NCBI GenBank assembly: GCA_028684915.1
Contig: JAQUEZ010000354.1
Span: 1 to 5,322, forward strand
Direction of reading: 5' to 3'
DNA from: Desulfobulbus sp.
GTDB taxonomy: Bacteria; Desulfobacterota; Desulfobulbia; Desulfobulbales; Desulfobulbaceae
Length of the DNA stretch: 5,322 nt
Part shown: positions 1-4,309 of the stretch, piece after piece
How the letters are laid out: each line of letters opens with the position of its first letter
Numbering within the stretch: position 1 is the stretch's first letter
The notes under the pieces: model-generated
What the model saw: only the letters and a program-made list of their open reading frames with translations
What the model was told of the DNA's origin: nothing
Databases searched by the model: none
Position numbers and translations under genes: made by a program

Positions 1-65
1 ACCCCACCGCCTGATTCAATCCCTCGGCACCAAAAAGCTCTTTTCTATAGAGGCCCACCGGGCTT
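1..65 (+). other. Tail end of an upstream integron cassette (partial)
   Basis: This stretch lies left of the attC site and would be the 3' end of the preceding cassette if the attC call is right. Two plus-strand frames are open from the window edge into the attC: one stops near 125, the other near 143. This is common for cassette genes that run into their attC, but neither reading can be confirmed because the start lies outside the window. A small inverted repeat (GCCC-ACC-GGGC, 53-63) sits just before the attC. No product is assigned. Confidence 0.35.
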
Positions 66-128
66 GTCCAACAAACGGTTCAGATTTTGGTTCGCTGCGC
101 TCTCAAAATCTAACCTTATTCGTTAGGC
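66..128 (+). repeat. attC: Integron attC recombination site
   Basis: The site begins with R'' GTCCAAC (66-72, fitting RYYYAAC) and ends with R' GTTAGGC (122-128, fitting GTTRRRY). Between them the arms CGGTTCAGATTTTG and CAAAATCTAACC are complementary apart from one unpaired G, the extrahelical-base arrangement expected of attC, and they enclose a short variable loop near 90-103. At 63 bp it is in the usual attC size range. Integron integrases recombine attC as a folded bottom strand, cutting between G and TT of R', here after position 122. The orientation means the cassette to the left reads rightward and the next cassette begins at about 123. No integron integrase gene or attI is in the window. 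The match was made by eye to the consensus, not by a covariance model. Confidence 0.8.
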
Positions 129-483
129 CAATTTTTACGTAAGATATTCAACTGTCGTGCATGTTAAATATTTATGTAATTTCGGTGTATTAAAACAATG
201 CCCGTGGTTAGATTCATGAATAAGACAAAGTTGAAAAACAAAGATCAAAAGCGATAGGACAATCAAGATCGAAAATGCTGTTTTGTTTTTTAAACCGGTC
301 AAGATAGTTCCAATTTATTGAAACCGGGAGTTAAACCCGCTGCCACCCTATCAGCTCAAGGCCTTCCGGGTATACCGGGATACAAGCGGGATACCGTCAA
401 AATAAAACGTGGTCTGCCCCCTGTTATTTGCCGTTGCTCCATCAGATTTAATAGCTTAGAAATCCCCTTATTATCCTTTCTAA
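129..483. other. Gene-free region with hairpins and short repeats
   Basis: No convincing gene lies between the attC and the end of the leftward membrane gene. The left half (129-290) is AT-rich. The right half has an imperfect hairpin (307-324, GTTCCAAT / ATTGAAAC with one mismatch and a 2-nt loop), a second small hairpin (CGGG / CCCG, 325-339), AAACCGG twice (292-298 and 321-327) and three iteron-like repeats (367-395). Filamentous phages keep their replication origin and packaging hairpin in such an intergenic region, so this is one candidate place for them, but no known origin nick sequence was recognised. The open frame at 318-530 runs through the repeats, has no ribosome binding site and looks like chance. 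Confidence 0.5.
367..395 (+). repeat. Three iteron-like 9-bp repeats
   Basis: Three near-identical units occur almost in tandem: CGGGTATAC (367-375), CGGGATACA (376-384) and CGGGATACC (387-395), with two bases between the second and third. The first unit also contains the palindrome GGTATACC together with its neighbour. Short tandem repeats of this type can bind a replication or partition protein, or form stems in single-stranded DNA. The role here is inferred only from their form and position in the non-coding region. Confidence 0.45.
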
Positions 484-972
484 TTATTTTCGAGGGTGGT
501 TGGAGTAGACCGTCTGTCCGTTTTCGTTAAGCCAAGTGTAAATTTTTTCTTCGTTTTCCTGGCTGATTTCCTGTTTTTTGGGTTCTTGAACCCTGTCCAT
601 CATTGATTTATGCACCCCGCCACTTTGAGCAACGATTGTTCCAAAGAGAATAGCCACAAATCCTATGTAAAAAAGAAGTTCTTTGTATTCCTTCGTTCTT
701 CTGAATTTTCTTACAACCCCTCCGAATCCTGCAAGAATGAACGCAAAAGGCATAACGAATTGTCCGAATAATGCTATGGCCGGTAACATTTTACTGACTG
801 CGTATTCTCCCATTTTTCCAACATCTAGGGCTTGCGGTGCAGGGTCATAGAAATGCATGGCTACTTTGTGAATTATTGCATACGAGATAAAAGCTAAAAT
901 GATATTTAACCACCATGGCAATCTTGACATGATATCGGTAAAATCTTCTAAAGGACTCTGGTTTCTTCTCAT
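484..972 (-). CDS. Inner-membrane protein with C-terminal DUF4124-like segment
   Basis: The 162-residue protein has three predicted membrane helices (about 22-41, 63-87 and 99-115). A basic patch (RKFRRTKEYK, 88-97) should be cytoplasmic between helices 2 and 3, placing the C-terminus outside. The N-terminus (SPLEDF...LPWW...SY) resembles, from memory, the membrane anchor of Mrr-like 'restriction endonuclease' proteins of Gammaproteobacteria, but no nuclease domain follows. Instead the end (144-160) carries Y-x-W-x-x-x-x-G-x-x-x-Y-S-x-x-P, the signature of DUF4124 (PF13511), a small periplasmic domain of unknown function. The start is supported by GAGGT seven bases upstream. It lies 69 bp downstream of the repressor on the same strand, so it may be expressed in the lysogen. 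Superinfection exclusion or host-benefit cargo is possible but not shown. AT-rich compared with the structural genes. Confidence 0.75.
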   Translation of the reverse strand: MRRNQSPLEDFTDIMSRLPWWLNIILAFISYAIIHKVAMHFYDPAPQALDVGKMGEYAVSKMLPAIALFGQFVMPFAFILAGFGGVVRKFRRTKEYKELLFYIGFVAILFGTIVAQSGGVHKSMMDRVQEPKKQEISQENEEKIYTWLNENGQTVYSNHPRK

Positions 973-1027
973 TTTAAGACCTCATTTTTTCATACCACCT
1001 TGTAACACTTTGAAATAATTACTCTTT

Positions 1028-1039
1028 TAATAATTATTA
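1028..1039. repeat. 12-bp AT palindrome between leftward genes
   Basis: TAATAATTATTA is a perfect palindrome just past the repressor stop codon. It has no GC stem and is not a convincing terminator. It could be a protein binding site or simply follow from the high AT content of this gap. Confidence 0.3.
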
Positions 1040-1041
1040 CT

Positions 1042-1476
1042 TCACGCTACTTTACGATCCGAAGTATAGGCTTTTCCTGTTTTTTCTTCTTCCTTTTCTT
1101 CCTTCCATTTTTTAAATCCATCAAAATGTTCTTCGAATTCAACTTCGAACCATGCTTCTTTTTTAGGATTCTTTTTAATTTCCTCATTTAACCATTCCTC
1201 GGCCTGGGTGAAAATTTCAAATTTTCTATATTTAGCTGCATCTTTAATTCGTTTTGGCCCTTTCCCGGTCATTATCCATTCAGTTAGCAACTCAAATCTT
1301 ATTCCTATTCGATAAGCCCATCCTGGTGGAAATTCCCCTTTTGCCTTTGCTGCTGATATTGTCGGCTGAGTTTTGTCAATAATAACAGCTAATTGCCTTA
1401 AGCTTTTAGTTCCTGTTTCTTTGCTAACTCTCTGCCAAACATCTTCAAAATTATTTTCGATAGAAATTTCTTTCAT
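1042..1476 (-). CDS. CI-type phage repressor (HTH, Phage_CI_repr-like)
   Basis: The 144-residue protein starts with a helix-turn-helix domain of the bacteriophage CI repressor type (PF07022-like). Residues 10-33 (FEDVWQRVSKETGT, then SLRQLAVII) give the first helices. TQPTISAAKAKG (36-47) is the recognition helix, followed by PPGW and LLTEWIMTGKGPKR (63-76), the typical end of this domain. The rest (77-144) is highly charged with many Glu/Lys and probable coiled or amphipathic helices. There is no LexA/CI-like S24 autocleavage domain, so induction by RecA-stimulated self-cleavage is unlikely. The gene is divergent from the early genes across a region of repeated CGATAGAA sites, one at its own 5' end, which suggests autoregulation. 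The ribosome binding site is weak (AAGAA). It plays the role of RstR or Pf phage repressor C by position; those names are not claimed by sequence. Confidence 0.85.
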   Translation of the reverse strand: MKEISIENNFEDVWQRVSKETGTKSLRQLAVIIDKTQPTISAAKAKGEFPPGWAYRIGIRFELLTEWIMTGKGPKRIKDAAKYRKFEIFTQAEEWLNEEIKKNPKKEAWFEVEFEEHFDGFKKWKEEKEEEKTGKAYTSDRKVA

Positions 1477-1532
1477 TATTTTCTTGACTGATAGATTATT
1501 CTATCGTAAACAGTATTTATCGATAGAAATTT
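1457..1532. promoter_or_regulatory. Operator cluster for the divergent repressor
   Basis: A perfect 13-bp direct repeat, TCGATAGAAATTT, lies at 1457-1469 and 1520-1532, exactly 63 bp apart (about six helical turns). Between them is an inverted pair, GATAGA-TTAT-TCTATC (1490-1505), whose right arm extends to the same CGATAGAA motif on the minus strand (1499-1506). TATCGATA (1518-1525) is itself a palindrome overlapping the right copy. The half-site CGATAGAA therefore appears three times, plus a partial fourth. The left copy lies inside the first codons of the repressor gene. Repressor binding is inferred from position and repetition. Confidence 0.7.
1484..1512 (+). promoter_or_regulatory. Candidate rightward early promoter
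   Basis: TTGACT (1484-1489) matches the sigma-70 -35 box at five of six positions. At 17-bp spacing the -10 position is TAAACA (1507-1512), a poor match. The inverted repeat GATAGA-TTAT-TCTATC fills the spacer almost exactly, so a bound repressor would block polymerase. A leftward -10-like TAGAAT (minus strand, plus positions 1498-1503) overlaps the same repeat and may serve the repressor gene. Confidence 0.4.
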
Positions 1533-1596
1533 TGATTGATTTATTACATTTTACCACACAGCTACTAAAACACGAAAACCACCCAAAGAGCCAACC

Positions 1597-1836
1597 ATGA
1601 AGAGCTACAGGAAATCACGAAAATACCAACAACTTCTTACCCGTGCCGCTTCTATGGAAGACGTTCTTTTCCCTCATGAAGCCATGGAATGGATAGAATC
1701 GACCTTCGGTGAAGTAGTTGAAAATATGAGTAATTCTACCCTTCACATGATGATTTTCGACCTCTGCCTTAGAAACGGCTATTACTCCGATATTGACGAG
1801 GTTAAAGAGGCAATCTCTGATTCCATCAACGCTTAA
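1597..1836 (+). CDS. Small hypothetical early protein (79 aa)
   Basis: This is the first gene rightward from the operator region. The ATG has GAG six bases upstream (1588-1590). The N-terminus is basic (KSYRKSRKYQQ) and the remainder (about 20-79) is acidic and predicted helical, with no membrane segment, signal peptide or cysteine cluster. The product is not recognised. By position it is the first gene freed when repression lifts, where related phages carry Cro-like, antirepressor or replication genes, but no helix-turn-helix was seen and the protein is far too short for a rolling-circle initiator. The next gene begins 19 bp after its stop. Confidence 0.7.
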   Translation: MKSYRKSRKYQQLLTRAASMEDVLFPHEAMEWIESTFGEVVENMSNSTLHMMIFDLCLRNGYYSDIDEVKEAISDSINA

Positions 1837-1855
1837 ACGTCAAGGATAATTCAAA

Positions 1856-2032
1856 ATGACATTTTCCGACTCTGTGACTCTTTTTGGTCTCTTCATCGTT
1901 TTCCTTGGCCTCGGCCTGCTTATCTACGCCAGCCTTTTCGGTCTTTATCTTCGTTTGCATATGCAACTTTTTCCAAGGCTCAACAATCAGCTTGAACAAA
2001 TGCTCAAGCGCTTGGACGTTAAAGACGAATAA
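1856..2032 (+). CDS. One-TM small protein, tandem paralogue A (58 aa)
   Basis: The protein is MTFSDSVTLFG..., with one strongly hydrophobic helix at about 10-31 (GLFIVFLGLGLLIYASLFGLY) and an amphipathic basic tail ending KRLDVKDE. AAGGA (1842-1846) lies nine bases before the ATG. It is paralogous to the next gene: the start regions share the DNA context TCAAAATGACA and the peptide pattern MT(F/L)SD..T.F..FI......GLLI, and both end near (R/Y)LD(V/A)KDE. It probably sits in the inner membrane. Function unknown; possible roles are a minor virion protein or a membrane partner of replication or assembly. Confidence 0.7.
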   Translation: MTFSDSVTLFGLFIVFLGLGLLIYASLFGLYLRLHMQLFPRLNNQLEQMLKRLDVKDE

Positions 2033-2086
2033 AAATCAACAATTACTTTAATTTCAAAGAGATAAACATGACAAGGGTGAGTCAAA

Positions 2087-2212
2087 ATGACACTTTCCGA
2101 CCCTATGACTCCTTTTAGCATCTTCATCATCTGGGTAGGCTTCGGCCTTCTCATTTGCGTCGGCTTATTACTCAAGTACCTGGATGCAAAAGACGAAAAA
2201 CGGCACGAATAA
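2087..2212 (+). CDS. One-TM small protein, tandem paralogue B (41 aa)
   Basis: The protein is MTLSDPMTPFS... with a single membrane helix (about 11-30, IFIIWVGFGLLICVGLLLKY) and a charged tail (LDAKDEKRHE). The start is supported by AGGGTGAG a few bases upstream of ATG 2087. Compared with paralogue A, the middle tail segment (about 20 residues) is missing while both ends are similar, suggesting tandem duplication then deletion or divergence. A 54-bp gap separates the two. A 16-codon frame starting at ATG 2068 overlaps its start in another frame and may be chance or a leader. Confidence 0.65.
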   Translation: MTLSDPMTPFSIFIIWVGFGLLICVGLLLKYLDAKDEKRHE

Positions 2213-2219
2213 AAGACGA

Positions 2220-2432
2220 ATGAAAACCCCAACCCGCCCCAACACCTCCGAGATCATCTGCCACAAATGCGGCAGACCGCTTGAAGTGACCACCGTCGAA
2301 ACCACCGACGGCCACTATCAAGACTATCTCCAGTGTTGGCACTGCTTCACCAGCACGCCGGGGCGGACAGTTATGAGAATACCGCTTCATCGCCATTTAG
2401 GCAAATTACCACCTGCTCCAATTAACTTATAA
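2220..2432 (+). CDS. Small zinc-ribbon protein (70 aa)
   Basis: Two CxxC knuckles are present, C14-HK-C17 and C39-WH-C42, separated by 21 residues, the usual form of a treble-clef or zinc-ribbon fold binding one zinc ion. The segment between them (EVTTVETTDGHYQDYLQ) would form the beta hairpin. A proline-rich basic tail follows. Start choice: ATG 2220 lies seven bases past the stop of the previous gene; an in-frame ATG at 2184 would add 12 residues but overlap that gene by 29 bp. Neither has a strong ribosome binding site. No membrane segment, so it is likely cytoplasmic. It sits directly before the ssDNA-binding gene, which suggests a role in nucleic-acid handling or transcription control, but the partner is unknown. 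Confidence 0.7.
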   Translation: MKTPTRPNTSEIICHKCGRPLEVTTVETTDGHYQDYLQCWHCFTSTPGRTVMRIPLHRHLGKLPPAPINL

Positions 2433-2467
2433 ACCGCAACTCTCAAAAAAAATCCAGGAGTTAAACC

Positions 2468-2800
2468 ATGAATGAAAAAGATACCCCTTCAACCACCGTA
2501 CAAAAGGTCAATTCTCCATTCTCTTTTTTTGGTCGCGTTGAATGGTCTCAATTATCCGGCAAAGGGCAGGACGGAACGCCTTACTATCGCACAAAAATAG
2601 TTGGTCCCTCTAATGACCCTTACGGTTATCCGCCTTGGCTTGTCATTACATCACAAGGGCAGTTCGCTAAACCTGGTCAAGAAACCACGGTTACCTTCAG
2701 TATTCGCGGTAAATCAAGGAATAAAGAATATACCGACGAGAAAACGGGCGAAGTGATCACAAAGACTTTCTATTCCCACGACCTTTGGCTTGATCAGTGA
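2468..2800 (+). CDS. Putative single-stranded DNA-binding protein (phage gene V-like)
   Basis: The 110-residue soluble protein is rich in beta-forming and exposed aromatic residues (F18, F20, F21, W26, Y39, Y40, Y52, Y54, W57, F77, Y88, F101, Y102, W107) with several Lys/Arg, as expected for an OB-fold coating protein. The order GRVEW...GTPYYRTKIVG...TVTFSIRGKSR...KTFYSHDLWLDQ suggests a five-strand barrel. In filamentous phages a protein of this size coats progeny ssDNA in the cytoplasm, switches off double-strand replication and delivers the genome to the assembly machine. Length is near that of several inovirus equivalents (M13 pV is 87 aa). The start has AGGAG eight bases upstream, in a leader nearly identical to that of the coat gene at 3242. 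The stop overlaps the next start (GTGA). The function is inferred from size, composition and position. Confidence 0.7.
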   Translation: MNEKDTPSTTVQKVNSPFSFFGRVEWSQLSGKGQDGTPYYRTKIVGPSNDPYGYPPWLVITSQGQFAKPGQETTVTFSIRGKSRNKEYTDEKTGEVITKTFYSHDLWLDQ

Positions 2801-2923
2801 AGTGCAACAACTTCACAGCAAAGCTCGGGATCTCCCCGAACCTTGGCGAGGCTGCCCGGCTTCCGGCGTCGGCCGGTGCCGGGCTGAATCGGCAAGGAGC
2901 GTGGTTTCCTGGATTTCCCCACG
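2797..2923. repeat. Cluster of four hairpins after the ssDNA-binding gene
   Basis: Four successive perfect-arm inverted repeats are seen. GTGAAGT / ACTTCAC occupies 2797-2816 (stem 7, loop 6). TCGGG / CCCGA occupies 2825-2839 (stem 5, loop 5). A strong GC one at 2854-2884 pairs GCCCGGC with GCCGGGC, and inside it CCGGC pairs with GCCGG around the loop GTCG. CGTGG / CCACG occupies 2900-2923 with a long loop. In ssDNA phages such clusters mark the origin or packaging signal. They could also act as RNA structures controlling the coupled gene or ending early transcripts. No T-run follows, so an ordinary intrinsic terminator is unlikely. Confidence 0.55.
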
Positions 2924-3069
2924 AAGCAGAGGGCCCCCCAGAACCTTCCCTGACGTATGAAGAAATCGGCCAGGCCCTTTGTGAATGCGTCGATGCTGGA
3001 ATCATCGACCAGGAGCAGGCCCGGCAGATTGGCAACGCTCTCTTTCCAATAGTGGAGAATCCAAAATGA
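2797..3069 (+). CDS. Hypothetical protein with GTG start coupled to ssDNA-binding gene (90 aa)
   Basis: Translation must start at GTG 2797: an in-frame stop lies at 2791-2793 and there is no later good start. The GTG overlaps the previous TGA (GTGA), implying translational coupling, as no good ribosome binding site is seen. The first ~50 residues are Gly/Pro/Ala-rich and low in structure, encoded by GC-rich DNA full of inverted repeats. The last ~40 (SLTYEEIGQALCECVDAGIIDQEQARQIGNALFPIV) look like a compact pair of helices. No membrane segment. The family is not recognised. The N-terminal composition differs from neighbouring genes, so that part may be shaped by a DNA structure or be an insertion fused in frame. 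Confidence 0.6.
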   Translation: MKCNNFTAKLGISPNLGEAARLPASAGAGLNRQGAWFPGFPHEAEGPPEPSLTYEEIGQALCECVDAGIIDQEQARQIGNALFPIVENPK

Positions 3070-3203
3070 CCTGGACTTCCTTAATTTCTTCAACTTTTTT
3101 TGATGGCGTACAGGCCGACATGCTCACCGCTGTAAGTGGCATTCTCGGCTTGTCGCTCATCATTTTTGGCCTGGTCATGCTGATGCGTACCACCGGCAGA
3201 TGA
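3066..3203 (+). CDS. One-TM coat-like small protein (45 aa)
   Basis: The 45-residue peptide has an amphipathic N-terminal part with two Asp (DGVQAD), a hydrophobic helix (about 21-40, LTAVSGILGLSLIIFGLVML) and a short basic end (MRTTGR). This acidic-hydrophobic-basic order is that of filamentous phage coat proteins, which wait in the inner membrane before packing round the DNA. No cleavable signal peptide. GGAG (3054-3057) lies eight bases upstream and the ATG overlaps the previous stop (ATGA). It could be a minor coat protein or a second coat protein beside the one at 3242. A longer in-frame reading from 2985 lacks a ribosome binding site. Confidence 0.65.
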   Translation: MTWTSLISSTFFDGVQADMLTAVSGILGLSLIIFGLVMLMRTTGR

Positions 3204-3241
3204 CCAGATTTTTCTAACCCCCATCCTCAAGGAGTAAAACC

Positions 3242-3385
3242 ATGCAAGCACTTTTCGACGCAGTAGACATCACCGGAATCAGCACCAACGTAGGAACCCT
3301 CATGGTCGGCTTTATCGGCATCGGCCTGATGTTCCTTGGTTACGCTTACGTCCGGCGGACTATGCGTGTTGGCAAAAGCGCATAA
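3242..3385 (+). CDS. Probable major coat protein (pVIII-like, 47 aa)
   Basis: MQALFDAVDITGISTN... has Asp6 and Asp9 near the N-terminus, a central hydrophobic helix (about 17-36, VGTLMVGFIGIGLMFLGYAY) with small residues for packing, and a basic C-terminus (RR at 38-39, R42, K45) to face the DNA. Length and charge layout match inovirus major coat proteins such as the 46-residue Pf1 protein. There is no separate signal peptide. The leader is strong (AAGGAG eight bases before the ATG), and the gene is followed 12 bp later by a perfect 8-bp GC hairpin, the same gene-then-hairpin arrangement that lets M13 overproduce gene VIII. Assignment among the several one-helix peptides here rests on these three points. 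Confidence 0.7.
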   Translation: MQALFDAVDITGISTNVGTLMVGFIGIGLMFLGYAYVRRTMRVGKSA

Positions 3386-3397
3386 ACCTTAACCACC

Positions 3398-3417
3398 GGG
3401 GAGGGGCAACCCTCCCC
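3398..3417 (+). terminator. GC hairpin after the coat gene (terminator or attenuator)
   Basis: GGGGAGGG (3398-3405) and CCCTCCCC (3410-3417) form a perfect 8-bp stem closed by GCAA, a stable GNRA tetraloop. The expected run of T is missing (CCATGTTG follows), so it may pause or partly terminate, or protect the 3' end of the coat mRNA. Its position directly after the coat gene parallels the central terminator of M13. It may also fold in the phage ssDNA. Confidence 0.65.
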
Positions 3418-3446
3418 CCATGTTGAACGCTTGAAAAGGAATCAAG

Positions 3447-3614
3447 ATGATCAATCAATCCATCATGGACATGACAGATATTTTCCCTGAATGTGTTTCT
3501 GCTTGGTTACTCGCGCATCCTGCCGTGGCTGATCCTTTAGCAGGGTTCTGCATTGTAATGACTCCTCTTCTCGCCGTGATACTGAGACGTCAGCTCTTCA
3601 GCCTTCTTGATTGA
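3447..3614 (+). CDS. One-TM small protein (55 aa)
   Basis: The start has AAGGA six bases upstream (3436-3440). The N-terminal half (MINQSIMDMTDIFPECVSAWLLAHP) is mildly acidic and amphipathic. One hydrophobic helix runs about 29-46 (DPLAGFCIVMTPLLAVIL) followed by RRQLFSLLD, giving an outside N-terminus and inside C-terminus by the positive-inside rule. It is the first gene past the coat-gene hairpin, so probably expressed at a lower level than the coat. By context it is a minor virion or assembly protein; no family was recognised. Confidence 0.6.
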   Translation: MINQSIMDMTDIFPECVSAWLLAHPAVADPLAGFCIVMTPLLAVILRRQLFSLLD

Positions 3615-3637
3615 AGGAAAATTTCAACTGAAACGCC

Positions 3638-4063
3638 ATGCCGAAAGTAGACCCCACAACATACCTGTTAGATGCCCTGTCTATCCTCACCGGTGGACTG
3701 ATCAAGGACATGCAGACCTTGATTCTCGGGCTCGTTGTCTGCGCGTTTATTCTCATGGCCTTTGATCTGCTCAAAGATTTGATCCTGCTCCCCGCGCTCC
3801 AGTCTGCGGCCTCGTTCCTTGCTGATCCTGTCGGCAACTATCGTACCTACCAGATCAACAAGAGAATTACTGCCGACAATCCCACCGATGACCCTATTTA
3901 TGAATTCACTTCGCAACGCGACGGCGTGGAACTCTCCGAAGAGCGTTACGCCGACCTGGAAAGCGCCATGGATGAGGCCGTCTATAACGACCGGATGAAA
4001 AACCGGTTGTCCGATGATGAAGCCTACGACCTGGTTAATTCCCACAGTGAACGATTGAGGTAA
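3638..4063 (+). CDS. Membrane protein with acidic C-terminal domain (141 aa)
   Basis: A hydrophobic helix spans about 26-43 (QTLILGLVVCAFILMAFD), with a second amphipathic leucine-rich segment at 44-60. The remaining ~80 residues are soluble and strongly acidic (DDPIYEF, ELSEERYADLESAMDEA, SDDEAYD), probably helical. No signal peptide cleavage site is obvious. The start is forced by an in-frame stop at 3629-3631, yet the nearest ribosome binding site (AAGGA, 3614-3618) is about 19 bases away, so initiation is expected to be weak. It is the largest protein between coat gene and adsorption-like gene. By place it could be a structural or assembly component, but nothing identifies it. Confidence 0.65.
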   Translation: MPKVDPTTYLLDALSILTGGLIKDMQTLILGLVVCAFILMAFDLLKDLILLPALQSAASFLADPVGNYRTYQINKRITADNPTDDPIYEFTSQRDGVELSEERYADLESAMDEAVYNDRMKNRLSDDEAYDLVNSHSERLR

Positions 4064-4067
4064 TGCC

Positions 4068-4187
4068 ATGACCCTAAATTTGATCGCCTACGGCATGGGC
4101 CTTGGCCTGGTTCTCGTTGGCTGGATTGCCGGTTTGGTCGTCAGCTACGCCTTTTCAACCAGCCGCAACTTAGGACGTTTGGGATGA
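4068..4187 (+). CDS. Mini membrane protein, pVII/pIX-sized (39 aa)
   Basis: MTLNLIAYGMGLGLVLVGWIAGLVVSYAF is almost wholly hydrophobic and glycine-rich, followed by a short basic tail (STSRNLGRLG). GAGGT lies about eight bases before the ATG, and the gene begins four bases after the previous stop. Size and form fit the tip proteins of filamentous virions (M13 pVII and pIX are 33 and 32 aa), which enter the membrane without a signal peptide. Function inferred from size, topology and operon position only. Confidence 0.6.
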   Translation: MTLNLIAYGMGLGLVLVGWIAGLVVSYAFSTSRNLGRLG

Positions 4188-4309
4188 GCGCTGCAGAACT
4201 GACCACAATTCTCAATCAGATCGTTTCCCAGCTGGGCGACATCATGAGCTTTGGCCTCGGCGGATTGACCGGCATTGCCTTTGTGATCGCCTCCAAGATG
4301 GAGTGGTGA
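4184..4309 (+). CDS. Mini membrane protein (41 aa)
   Basis: MSAAELTTILNQIVSQLGDIMSFGLGGLTGIAFVIASKMEW has an amphipathic N-terminal half with two acidic residues and one glycine-rich hydrophobic helix (about 20-36). Its C-terminus has only one Lys, unlike coat proteins. It starts within the previous stop (ATGA), with AGGA (4172-4175) eight bases upstream. Probably a minor capsid or membrane partner of the neighbouring peptide at 4068; no homologue was recognised. Confidence 0.6.
   Translation: MSAAELTTILNQIVSQLGDIMSFGLGGLTGIAFVIASKMEW

Noticed and set aside
141..169. Possible XerCD dif-like site
   Set aside because: GCATGTTAAAT (159-169) resembles the XerD arm at nine of eleven positions, but the opposite arm matches hardly at all. 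Too weak to call an attachment site, though worth comparing with the element's other end.
198..257. 19-codon frame in the gene-free region
   Set aside because: No ribosome binding site and no distinctive composition.
318..530. Plus-strand open frame of 70 codons
   Set aside because: It has no ribosome binding site, crosses the iteron-like repeats and overlaps the end of the leftward membrane gene; the peptide shows no gene-like pattern.
1373..1600. Plus-strand open frame of 75 codons across the operator region
   Set aside because: It is antisense to the repressor gene and runs through the divergent control region; better explained as a shadow.
1856..2032. Resemblance to the small gamma subunit of oxaloacetate decarboxylase
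   Set aside because: Only the hydrophobic N-terminal helix is similar; there is no alpha or beta subunit gene and the context is phage-like.
2068..2118. 16-codon frame overlapping the start of the gene at 2087
   Set aside because: A purine-rich stretch lies upstream, so a leader peptide is conceivable, but the length is within chance and its 3' part is the shifted reading of the paralogue gene.
2757..3093. Minus-strand open frames of 92 and 99 codons
   Set aside because: They arise opposite the GC-rich gene at 2797 and cross the 3066 gene start; no ribosome binding signals and composition typical of shadow frames.
3668..4069. Minus-strand open frame of 133 codons
   Set aside because: It is the antisense of the 3638 gene, which has sensible membrane topology and operon placement; no leftward promoter or ribosome site was seen.
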